This document shows positions 1 to 6,676 of a DNA stretch of 10,960 nucleotides, in pieces; within the stretch, counting starts at the first letter, position 1; every line of letters starts with the position of its first letter. The stretch is from CAZDGV01 sp964505195 (GTDB lineage: Bacteria > Bacteroidota > Bacteroidia > Chitinophagales > Chitinophagaceae): NCBI GenBank assembly GCA_964505195.1, contig CAZDGV010000044.1:1-10960 (forward strand). Direction: 5' to 3'. The notes below the pieces were generated by a model. The model saw nothing but the letters and a program-made list of their open reading frames with translations, did not search any database and was not told the DNA's origin. Made by a program: the position numbers and the translations under genes.

Positions 1-887
1 CGCAGACCCCCGTCTTCACTCACATCCACACCTGAAGTGCCGCAGCTAATTAATCTCCCTTCATTCAAATAGGTAACGGAACTGCGGTAGCCAAAGGGTG
101 GAATTATAGGCAGTGCCATCTTCTTTCCTTTATTGCTCACCATCACACAATTGCCTTCGCGTAAACTGTCTTTTGAAAAATCGCCTCCCACGATTACCAT
201 ATTATATTCATTCCATACCGCAATGGCATTGGCGCCGGTAGTGGTTTGTCCTTGCTGCAGTGGCAAATCAATTTTTCGATCGCGGATGAATAATCTGGAT
301 TTTTTCCCGCCTGTTACAAACACTGCTTCTTGCTCATTCAGCTGGGTGATATTGGATCCGCTTGCTGCAAAAAGTGCCTCACCTGCTTCCGCTTGTGGGG
401 CATAGCGTTTCGGTACTTCACGCCAGTTGTTGCCACCATCAATGGTACGCGCAATAAATATTTTTCCATCGATCGGATCTCCAATTACAATTCCGCTTTT
501 ATCGTTCCAAAATGCAAGGGCATCCAAAAACATGCCCGGCGTATTATTTTGATAAACAACTTTCCAATCTTTTCCTCCGTTATCGGTTTTTAGGATGATG
601 GCAGGAGTATCAACGGCTATAATAATGGCAGTTTGTGCGTCCATCGCTTCGATATCGCGAAAATCGCGCTGTTCAAAACCTTTTACCGGCATGCGTTCCC
701 AGCTTTTTCCTGCATTCATACTGCGTACCACCGTACCCTTGCTGCCACTGGCCCATACAATCGAGTCGCTCACCACGCTGAGTCCGCGCAGCGAAACATT
801 TCCGATGCTTTCCAGCGGTTGCAGCTGCTGTGCGGTAGCTGGCTGCAGGGAAACACATATGCCTAAAAACGCAATAATTATTTTCAT
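1..887 (-). CDS. Secreted YCF48/BNR-repeat protein, C-terminus cut by window edge
   Basis: The minus-strand frame from the ATG at 887-885 stays open for 295 codons to the window edge, so the C-terminus is missing. Residues 1-19 form a signal peptide (MKIIIAFLGICVSLQPATA, then QQ), so the product is exported. Asp-box (BNR) motifs recur: SMNAGKSW near 57-63, TDNGGKDW at 101-108, TIDGGNNW at 148-155, and a last one, SEDGG, at 289-293 where the window ends. The stretch FLDALAFWNDKSGIVIGDP (120-138) and the GEALFAASGSNI region (169-180) match what I know of Bacteroidota proteins annotated as YCF48-related, photosystem-assembly-factor-like or 'oxidoreductase' propellers. They have no established enzymatic role. 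Family members are usually about 330-350 residues, so perhaps 40-50 are missing. A GTG directly precedes the ATG and could also start translation. The gene is transcribed divergently from hutH. The fold is fairly sure; the function is unknown. Confidence 0.85.
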   Translation of the reverse strand, partial: MKIIIAFLGICVSLQPATAQQLQPLESIGNVSLRGLSVVSDSIVWASGSKGTVVRSMNAGKSWERMPVKGFEQRDFRDIEAMDAQTAIIIAVDTPAIILKTDNGGKDWKVVYQNNTPGMFLDALAFWNDKSGIVIGDPIDGKIFIARTIDGGNNWREVPKRYAPQAEAGEALFAASGSNITQLNEQEAVFVTGGKKSRLFIRDRKIDLPLQQGQTTTGANAIAVWNEYNMVIVGGDFSKDSLREGNCVMVSNKGKKMALPIIPPFGYRSSVTYLNEGRLISCGTSGVDVSEDGGL

Positions 888-917
888 CACTATGTCAAAA
901 TCTTTAAACATCTCCGC

Positions 918-945
918 TAAAGATAAAGGTTTCCCTCAATGCAAA
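918..945 (-). promoter_or_regulatory. Weak promoter-like boxes for the BNR gene
   Basis: On the minus strand, TATCTTTA (925-918) differs by one base from the Bacteroidota -7 consensus TAnnTTTG. It is preceded by TTTG (945-942), like the -33 box. The spacer is 16 bases, shorter than the usual 19-21, so this is only a candidate. Its position about 30 bases before the start codon is reasonable. Confidence 0.2.
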
Positions 946-984
946 TTGTTGCAGCGGCATCCATGGTTTGCAAGGTTCAGGGAA
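931..984. repeat. Nested inverted repeat in the divergent intergenic region
   Basis: TTCCCT (931-936) and TGCAAA (940-945) are answered by TTTGCA (967-972) and AGGGAA (979-984), so two 6-bp arms are nested around a centre near 957. The gaps between inner and outer arms differ (3 versus 6 bases), so it is an imperfect dyad. It lies between the divergent starts of the BNR gene and hutH and overlaps the candidate BNR promoter. It could be an operator or coincidence. Confidence 0.25.
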
Positions 985-997
985 TGTTGAAAAACGA

Positions 998-1030
998 CTT
1001 GGTGCAGCTGCTGCAGATTTATTACATTCG
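998..1030 (+). promoter_or_regulatory. Candidate hutHU promoter
   Basis: CTTG (998-1001), a 21-base spacer and TACATTCG (1023-1030) resemble the Bacteroidota -33 TTTG and -7 TAnnTTTG boxes, with one mismatch in each. Transcription would begin about ten bases before the hutH ATG at 1047, giving a very short leader. This supports the start at 1047 over the upstream ATG at 939, which lies before these boxes. Confidence 0.25.
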
Positions 1031-1046
1031 TCGCATTGAAGCCATT

Positions 1047-2576
1047 ATGAAAGAGTACAATTATTTGCCGCTCGATGAGCAGCCGCTCAGTTTTGATCAG
1101 ATTTCAGATTACCTGCATTATCAACAGCTGGTTTCCATCACTTTTCGGGCGCATGAAAAAATAGATGCTTGTCGCCGTTACCTCGATCAAAAAATGGCAG
1201 GCAGCAATGCTGCTTTTTACGGCATCAATACAGGCTTCGGTTTTTTACAAGATGTAGCCATCGGCGATGATCAGCTAGAGCAACTGCAGAACAACCTGCT
1301 GATGAGTCATGCTTGTGGTATGGGAGAGGAAGTGCCTGCTGAGATGGTGAAGTTGATGCTGATGCTGAAAATTAAATCGCTCAGTTATGGTTACAGTGCT
1401 GTGCAGCTCGATACGGTGGAGCGCCTGATGGATATGCACAATAACCACGTGCTGCCCGTTGTGTATCAGCAGGGTTCTTTGGGTGCCAGCGGAGATCTTG
1501 CACCGCTCAGTCATTTGAGTTTGCCGCTGATTGGTATGGGCGATGTAAATTTTGAAGGGCGCAGGCTTCCTGCTGAAAAAGTTTTACAGGAATTAGGCTG
1601 GAAGCGCATTGCATTGCGCAGCAAAGAAGGACTGGCATTGATCAACGGCACTCAGTTTATGAGTGCATACGGATTGTACTGTCTTGTGCAGGCAGAGCGA
1701 CTTTCGCTTTGGTCAGATGTAATTGCCGCTATTTCTTTTGAAGCCTTTGATGGTATTGGTCAGCCCTTTCATGAAAAGATTCACGCGATTCGTCCGCATA
1801 GCGGACAAATCGCTACCGCATCGCGCATGCGCGCCTTGCTTGCGGGCAGCAGTATTGCTGCAAGCAGTAAAACACAGGTGCAGGATCCCTATAGCTTTCG
1901 TTGTATTCCACAGGTGCATGGTGCCAGTAAAGACGTGATTGCACATGTGAAGCAGGTGTTCATGCAGGAAATCAATTCCGTTACCGATAATCCCAATGTA
2001 TTTCCCGGGGAAGACTTGATTTTAAGCGGCGGAAATTTTCACGGACAGCCCTTGGCGATGGCATTGGATTATTTTGCGATTGCCATGAGTGAGCTGGCCA
2101 ATATCAGTGAACGGCGCACGTATCAGCTTATCAGCGGACAACGGGGTTTGCCACTCTTTCTGGTGAAAGAAGCTGGAGTGAACAGCGGGTTTATGATTCC
2201 GCAGTACACGGCAGCAGGCATCGTAAGTGAAAACAAACAGCTTTGTACACCTGCAAGTGTCGATTCCATTTCATCTTCCAACAATCAGGAAGACCATGTA
2301 AGCATGGGTGCCAATGCAGCTACCAAAGCATATCGTGTAGTACAAAATGCCGAGAAAGTACTGGCCATCGAACTGCTGAGTGCTGCACAGGCCATGGAAT
2401 TCAGAAGGCCACAGCAAAGCAGTCCTTTTATAGAATCCTTACTCAAAGCTTTTCGCAGCACGGTATCGTTCGTAGAAAAAGACCGCGTGCTGCACAACGA
2501 CATGATGCAGGCCTTAGCATTTATAAAAACCTATCCGCTTCAAAAGCAATTTGAAGCACTGGAGAAAAACATTTAA
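1047..2576 (+). CDS. hutH: Histidine ammonia-lyase (histidase)
   Basis: HutH removes ammonia from L-histidine to give trans-urocanate, the first step of histidine catabolism; it is a cytoplasmic homotetramer. The 509-residue length fits the family (about 500-510). The Ala-Ser-Gly triad at 147-149, inside GSLGASGDLAPLSHLSL, is the segment that cyclises to the MIO electrophile. Other expected active-site residues are visible: Tyr58 in YGINTGFG, His88 in SHACGMG, Asn200 in LALINGTQ, Arg285 in PYSFRCIPQVHG, and the Glu in NQEDHVSMG near the C-terminus. The frame is open upstream to an ATG at 939, but those 36 residues have no family counterpart and cross the candidate promoter, so I chose the ATG at 1047. 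The stop codon TAA overlaps the hutU ATG by one base (TAATG), which indicates translational coupling. Tyrosine ammonia-lyase and aminomutases share the fold, but adjacency to hutU makes histidase by far the best call. Confidence 0.95.
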   Translation: MKEYNYLPLDEQPLSFDQISDYLHYQQLVSITFRAHEKIDACRRYLDQKMAGSNAAFYGINTGFGFLQDVAIGDDQLEQLQNNLLMSHACGMGEEVPAEMVKLMLMLKIKSLSYGYSAVQLDTVERLMDMHNNHVLPVVYQQGSLGASGDLAPLSHLSLPLIGMGDVNFEGRRLPAEKVLQELGWKRIALRSKEGLALINGTQFMSAYGLYCLVQAERLSLWSDVIAAISFEAFDGIGQPFHEKIHAIRPHSGQIATASRMRALLAGSSIAASSKTQVQDPYSFRCIPQVHGASKDVIAHVKQVFMQEINSVTDNPNVFPGEDLILSGGNFHGQPLAMALDYFAIAMSELANISERRTYQLISGQRGLPLFLVKEAGVNSGFMIPQYTAAGIVSENKQLCTPASVDSISSSNNQEDHVSMGANAATKAYRVVQNAEKVLAIELLSAAQAMEFRRPQQSSPFIESLLKAFRSTVSFVEKDRVLHNDMMQALAFIKTYPLQKQFEALEKNI

Positions 2577-4300
2577 TGATTATGAGTACCACTTTACATC
2601 GCTACGATACTAAAAAGTATAAAACCCCCACCGGTACAACCTTGCAATGCAAAGGTTGGGTGCAGGAAGCAGCCCTGCGCATGTTGCTGAACAATCTGGA
2701 TCCTGCCGTAGCGGAACGCCCCGACGATTTGATTGTTTATGGTGGAAGAGGAAAAGCTGCCAGAAATTTTGAAGCGCTGGATCGCATCATCGCTGCACTT
2801 AAAGTGCTTGAAGATGATGAATCTCTGATTATTCAAAGTGGCAAACCGGTAGCGATGTTTAAAACACATCCCGACGCACCGCGTGTGCTCATCAGTAATT
2901 CGCAGCTGGTGCCAGAGTGGGCGAACTGGAAGCATTTTGAAGAACTGGAACAGAAAGGTTTGATGATGTACGGACAGATGACCGCGGGCAGCTGGATTTA
3001 CATCGGCTCGCAGGGCATTGTGCAGGGTACTTATGAAACTTATGCAGCCATTGCAAAGAAACATTTTGGCGGCAGTCTCAAAGGCACATTAAATGTAACT
3101 GCGGGTTTGGGTGGCATGGGAGGCGCGCAGCCGTTGGCCATTACACTTAACGAAGGAGTAGCGTTGATTGCGGAAGTAGAGGAGTGGAGAATAGATAAGC
3201 GACTGGAAACAAAATATCTCGATGAGAAATATCACAACATCGATGAAGCCATCAATGCAGCGATGCAATATCGCAAGCAGGGTGTCGCACGCAGCATTGG
3301 CGTAGTTTGCAATGCCGTTTCGTTGCTGGAGCGCTTGCTGCAAAAAGAAGTGATTCCCGATACCCTAACAGATCAAACCTCTGCACACGATCCGCTGATC
3401 GGCTATGTGCCGCATACACTAAGCAATGAAGCAGCGCAGATACTGCGCCTTGAAAATCCGGAAGGGTATAAGCTTCGCAGTTATGAAAGTATGTTTTTGC
3501 ATGTGCAGCTGATGTTGTCATTGATGGATAAAGGTTCCATTGTATTTGATTACGGTAATAATATCCGTGCGCGTGCGCAGGAATACGAAATGCAGCAAGA
3601 TGAGGATGCTTTGCATGGGTATCGGCGTGGACGCTGTTTTGATTTTCCCGGCTTTGTTCCCGCTTATATTCGTCCGCTGTTTTGTGAAGGCAAGGGGCCT
3701 TTTCGCTGGGCGGCATTGAGTGGTGATCCTGCTGATATTGCCGTAACCGATGCTGTGATTGCGGAAATGTTTCCCGAGAATCAGTCCCTCCAACGCTGGC
3801 TTGCATTGGCTAAAGAAAAAATTGCATTTCAGGGTTTGCCCGCACGCATCTGCTGGTTGGGGCAGGGTGAGCGTGAACGCGCAGGGCTCGCATTCAACGA
3901 ACTGGTGCGCAGCGGAAAAGTAAAAGCACCCATCGTCATCGGGCGCGATCATTTAGATACGGGAAGTGTGGCTAGTCCGAACCGCGAAACCGAAGCCATG
4001 CTCGATGGAAGCGATGCAGTGGCTGATTGGCCCATACTGAATGCACTGGTGAATACAGCAGGTGGTGCAAGTTGGGTTTCACTGCATCATGGCGGTGGAG
4101 TAGGAATGGGCTATAGTATTCATGCGGGCATGGTAATTGTGGCCGATGGCACCGATGCTGCAGCGGCGCGACTCGCAAGGGTTTTACGCAACGATCCGGG
4201 CATGGGGGTGATCCGCCATGCCGATGCAGGGTACGATGTAGCAAAAGATACGGCCAGGCAGCATCGCTTAGACTTACAAGAAAAGCTAGGTAATAAGTAA
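2576..4300 (+). CDS. hutU: Urocanate hydratase (urocanase)
   Basis: HutU adds water to urocanate to give 4-imidazolone-5-propionate, using tightly bound NAD+ as an electrophile; it is cytoplasmic and is step two of the pathway. The 574 residues are slightly more than the usual 550-560. Family landmarks run in order: YGGRGKAARNFEALDRI (55-71), SGKPVAMFKTHPDAPRV (88-104), GQMTAGSWIYIGSQGIVQGTYET (133-155), the glycine-rich NAD site GLGGMGGAQP (177-186), TDQTSAHDPL (265-274), FDFPGFVPAYIRPLF (355-369), GPFRWAALSGDP (374-385) and HHGGGVGMG (504-512). The signature FQGLPARICW (418-427) carries Cys426, equivalent to the essential cysteine of the Pseudomonas enzyme. The ATG at 2576 overlaps the hutH stop; a second in-frame ATG at 2582 would drop two residues. 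The stretch between DYGNNIR (325-331) and FDFPGF looks roughly 12 residues longer than in the enzymes I remember, which accounts for most of the extra length. Confidence 0.95.
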   Translation: MIMSTTLHRYDTKKYKTPTGTTLQCKGWVQEAALRMLLNNLDPAVAERPDDLIVYGGRGKAARNFEALDRIIAALKVLEDDESLIIQSGKPVAMFKTHPDAPRVLISNSQLVPEWANWKHFEELEQKGLMMYGQMTAGSWIYIGSQGIVQGTYETYAAIAKKHFGGSLKGTLNVTAGLGGMGGAQPLAITLNEGVALIAEVEEWRIDKRLETKYLDEKYHNIDEAINAAMQYRKQGVARSIGVVCNAVSLLERLLQKEVIPDTLTDQTSAHDPLIGYVPHTLSNEAAQILRLENPEGYKLRSYESMFLHVQLMLSLMDKGSIVFDYGNNIRARAQEYEMQQDEDALHGYRRGRCFDFPGFVPAYIRPLFCEGKGPFRWAALSGDPADIAVTDAVIAEMFPENQSLQRWLALAKEKIAFQGLPARICWLGQGERERAGLAFNELVRSGKVKAPIVIGRDHLDTGSVASPNRETEAMLDGSDAVADWPILNALVNTAGGASWVSLHHGGGVGMGYSIHAGMVIVADGTDAAAARLARVLRNDPGMGVIRHADAGYDVAKDTARQHRLDLQEKLGNK

Positions 4301-4387
4301 GGTAAAACGATGTGCAACTAGCGCCGTTCATCCTCTTTGCAACGTGAGAAATTTCAATTGTGATATATTCGTTTAAAATCAAAGCGC
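4301..4387 (+). promoter_or_regulatory. hutU-peptidase intergenic leader with a weak -7-like box
   Basis: This 87-base gap holds no clear terminator hairpin, so read-through from hutHU into the peptidase gene is possible. TATATTCG (4364-4371) is one base from TAnnTTTG and lies 17 bases before the ATG. The nearest TTTG (4336-4339) is 24 bases away, rather long for a -33 box. A separate promoter is therefore possible but unproven. Confidence 0.2.
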
Positions 4388-6361
4388 ATGTTTAAAATCC
4401 TGTACTCTTTTTTGTTGTTGCTTTTTGTGCAAGCAGCAGTCATCGCGCAAACTGCTAAGCGTAGTTTGCAGCCCACCGATCTTTATCGTATGAAAACCAC
4501 CGGCAGTGGAGAAATTTCTCCCGACGGCAAATGGGTGTTATATACGCTAACAACGATCGACTCTGCAAAAGACCGACGCAATACCGATCTCTGGATGATC
4601 AGCTGGGATGGTAAGCAGGAAGTGCAACTCACCCATACTCCGGAGGGCGAAAGCAATCCGCGTTGGAGTCCTGATGGCAAGTATATTTCCTTTACCGCAT
4701 CACGCAGTGGCAGCAGTCAAATTTATTTGCTGAACCGCCTGGGTGGAGAAGCGAAGCAGCTTACACAAGTAAAAGGCGAGCTTTCAAATTATGAGTGGAG
4801 TCCCGATGGCAAGCGCATTGCATTGAGCATGCGCGATGCACAGGATTCCAGTGAGAAGAAAGGCAATAAGCCGTATGTGATCGATCGCTATCAGTTTAAG
4901 CAGGATGTAGTGGGATATTTATACGACAAGCGCAAAACACATTTGTATTTGTTTGATGTAGAGACCAAGAAAATCGATACGCTTACACGCGGCAACTACG
5001 ATGAATCTTCATTTCAGTGGAGCCCTGATGGAACACGCATTGCGTTTGTGAGCAACGTAACAGCGGATCCTGATAAAAATTCAAATACGGATTTATTTGT
5101 AATAGAAGCAAAAGCAGGCGCAAGTGCCAAAAAACTTACCGACTGGAAAGGAAGTGATGATAATCCGCAATGGAGTCCGGATGGAAAGCGCATTGCTTTT
5201 TTACGCAGCACCGGCGATGCAAATTATTTGATGTATGATCAGGATATTCTTGCAGTAATTGAAGCCGAAGGCGGCACGCCGCAATTGCTAAGTGCAAGTT
5301 TAGACAGGCCCGTAGGCAACCATAAATGGAGTATGGATGGCAAGCGCATTGCTGCGGTGGTTTCTGATGATGCAGAGCGATACATTGTTTCCTTTGATGC
5401 TGCAAACGGAACTATGACCAAGCTGATAGGCGGCAACCGCGTATTCACGCTGCGTCAGCAGCATCCTGGCGGTGCATGGCTTACGGCTATGAGTGAACCA
5501 CATTTACCTTCAGAATTGTATGCGTTGGAAGAAGGCAATCTGCGTCGAATTACTACCGTGCAGGAAGCGTGGGTGAAAGATCTTTCGTTTGGCAGTGTTG
5601 AAAAAATGGTTTCCAAAAGCAAGGATGGAGCAATGGTAACCAGTTTGCTTTTCTTGCCGCCCGGAGCTGCAAAAGAAAAGCTACCGGTAATATTTTTTAT
5701 TCATGGTGGACCGGTAGCGCAGGATGAGTTTGGTTTTGATATGACGCGTCAAATGCTGGCAGCCCGTGGTTATGCCGTGGTGGCGGTAAACTATCGCGGA
5801 AGCGAAGGAAGAGGCTTGGCGTTTTGCAAAGCCATTTATGCCGACTGGGGCAATAAAGAAGTGCTGGATATTCAGGGAGCTGCAGATCATTTGATTGCAA
5901 AAGGAATTGTTGATCCGAATCGTTTGGGTATTGGCGGTTGGAGCTATGGCGGTATTTTAACCAACTATACCATTGCAAAAGATGCGCGCTTTAAAGCAGC
6001 CGCCAGCGGAGCCGGAAGTGCGATGCAGTTATCTCTTTACGGAGTGGATCAGTATATACTGCAGCTAGACAATGAAATTGGTCCGCCATGGAAAGACAAG
6101 AACTATGAAAAGTATTTAAAACTTTCTTATCCGTTTTTGCAGGCAGATAAAATCAAGACGCCCGTATTGTTCCTTACCGGAGAAAAAGATTTCAATGTGC
6201 CCGCGATTGGAAGCGAGCAGATGTATCAGGCACTGCGTTCAAATGGAGTGCCTACACAGCTGATTGTATATCCCGGACAGTTTCATGGCATATCGGTACC
6301 ATCCTTTATCCGCGATCGTTGGGAGCGTTATATTGGTTGGTTTGATCAGTATTTGAAGTGA
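4388..6361 (+). CDS. Secreted S9-family serine peptidase (prolyl oligopeptidase/acylaminoacyl-peptidase type)
   Basis: This 657-residue protein begins with a signal peptide (about residues 1-20, ending AVIA before QTA), so it is likely periplasmic or secreted. Residues about 35-400 form a beta-propeller with six PD40/TolB-like motifs: SPDGKWV (44-50), WSPDGKY (93-99), WSPDGKR (137-143), WSPDGTR (211-217), WSPDGKR (262-268) and the variant WSMDGKR (314-320). The propeller gates access so that only short peptides enter. The C-terminal alpha/beta-hydrolase domain (about 410-657) has the oxyanion HGG (439-441), nucleophile Ser519 in GGWSYGG, Asp601 in GEKDFNVP and His633 in QFHGI, so the triad is complete. 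Family members cleave short peptides after proline, or release dipeptides or acylated residues; the exact specificity cannot be read here. It lies 87 bases after hutU on the same strand and ends at a strong terminator. A supply of histidine-containing peptides to HutHU is conceivable but is inference. Confidence 0.92.
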   Translation: MFKILYSFLLLLFVQAAVIAQTAKRSLQPTDLYRMKTTGSGEISPDGKWVLYTLTTIDSAKDRRNTDLWMISWDGKQEVQLTHTPEGESNPRWSPDGKYISFTASRSGSSQIYLLNRLGGEAKQLTQVKGELSNYEWSPDGKRIALSMRDAQDSSEKKGNKPYVIDRYQFKQDVVGYLYDKRKTHLYLFDVETKKIDTLTRGNYDESSFQWSPDGTRIAFVSNVTADPDKNSNTDLFVIEAKAGASAKKLTDWKGSDDNPQWSPDGKRIAFLRSTGDANYLMYDQDILAVIEAEGGTPQLLSASLDRPVGNHKWSMDGKRIAAVVSDDAERYIVSFDAANGTMTKLIGGNRVFTLRQQHPGGAWLTAMSEPHLPSELYALEEGNLRRITTVQEAWVKDLSFGSVEKMVSKSKDGAMVTSLLFLPPGAAKEKLPVIFFIHGGPVAQDEFGFDMTRQMLAARGYAVVAVNYRGSEGRGLAFCKAIYADWGNKEVLDIQGAADHLIAKGIVDPNRLGIGGWSYGGILTNYTIAKDARFKAAASGAGSAMQLSLYGVDQYILQLDNEIGPPWKDKNYEKYLKLSYPFLQADKIKTPVLFLTGEKDFNVPAIGSEQMYQALRSNGVPTQLIVYPGQFHGISVPSFIRDRWERYIGWFDQYLK

Positions 6362-6378
6362 TCTATTTTGAAATAGAT
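6361..6378 (+). terminator. AT-rich hairpin overlapping the peptidase stop codon
   Basis: ATCTATT (6361-6367) pairs with AATAGAT (6372-6378) around a four-base loop, TTGA, and is followed by TTTTTAG. The stem has a single G-C pair and is weak, and it starts on the last base of the peptidase stop codon. It may assist the stronger hairpin just downstream or simply protect the mRNA end. Confidence 0.35.
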
Positions 6379-6394
6379 TTTTAGTATGCTATTG

Positions 6395-6425
6395 CGAGGC
6401 CCCGTAGGGGCCTCGTTTGTTTTTT
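6395..6425 (+). terminator. Rho-independent terminator after the S9 peptidase gene
   Basis: CGAGGCCCC (6395-6403) pairs perfectly with GGGGCCTCG (6407-6415) across a three-base loop, giving a 9-bp GC-rich stem. It is followed by TTTGTTTTTT (6416-6425). This is a textbook intrinsic terminator 34 bases after the stop, and it closes the hutHU-peptidase transcription unit(s). Confidence 0.92.
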
Positions 6426-6676
6426 AGTAACAATGGAATCAAATGCGCCACAAAGTTATTTGGGAAGTAATTTGTAAACACGCATTAGCGTCTTGTGTTT
6501 ACATGCTCACAAAAGTGCGACGCTTGCACCAGCAGCGCGCATGGAAACTATAATGGACACAGAATAAGATATAACTGTTAAAAAAGAGAGCGGATCTATT
6601 TTCTCCAATATGTGCAGATTTGACTACATTCACTTGAAAATTTTTCTTTCTTAATACCTGTTTGCTGTCAATACCA
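6426..6676. other. Intergenic region upstream of the AraC-type regulator
   Basis: Together with the terminator, the gene-free stretch between the peptidase stop and the regulator start is about 315 bases. I see no convincing open frame or RNA gene in it. It holds a 9-bp inverted repeat (6473-6503), a short quasi-palindrome GTGC...GCAC at 6515-6529, and a CAGATTTG (6615-6622) that is one base from the Bacteroidota -7 box but has no matching -33 box. A TATAAT at 6549-6554 also occurs. The final 100 bases are AT-rich, typical of a leader or promoter region. Confidence 0.5.
6473..6503. repeat. 9-bp perfect inverted repeat, possible operator or hairpin
   Basis: TGTAAACAC (6473-6481) is repeated inverted as GTGTTTACA (6495-6503), separated by 13 bases. 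The half-site centres are 22 bp apart, about two helical turns, which would suit a dimeric DNA-binding protein on one face. Inside the spacer lies a second small dyad, ACGC-ATTA-GCGT (6480-6491), so an alternative RNA hairpin is also possible. It has no T-run and is not a terminator. It lies 174 bases before the regulator's start codon. Confidence 0.55.

Noticed and set aside
133..990. Plus-strand frames opposite the BNR gene
   Set aside because: They are antisense to a continuous minus-strand frame with signal peptide and repeated Asp-box motifs, and show no recognisable features themselves.
939..1046. N-terminal extension of hutH from the ATG at 939
   Set aside because: The 36 extra residues do not match the start of the histidase family, and the stretch overlaps the divergent promoter region. 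The ATG at 1047 gives the usual length and puts the MIO triad at 147-149.
2594..3952. Long minus-strand frames opposite hutU (for example 3252-3806 and 3518-3952)
   Set aside because: They lie wholly antisense to well-conserved urocanase sequence, have Cys/His-rich compositions with no domain signal, and are expected by-products of codon usage.
6524..6554. TTGCAC...TATAAT as a sigma-70-type promoter
   Set aside because: The spacer is 19 bases, the -35 match is poor, and Bacteroidota primary promoters use a different consensus. An isolated TATAAT is expected by chance in AT-rich DNA.
6662..6676. TTG start at 6662 for the AraC-type regulator
   Set aside because: It adds only five residues, and ATG codons at 6677 and 6680 follow at once. 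It cannot be excluded, but ATG is the more likely start.
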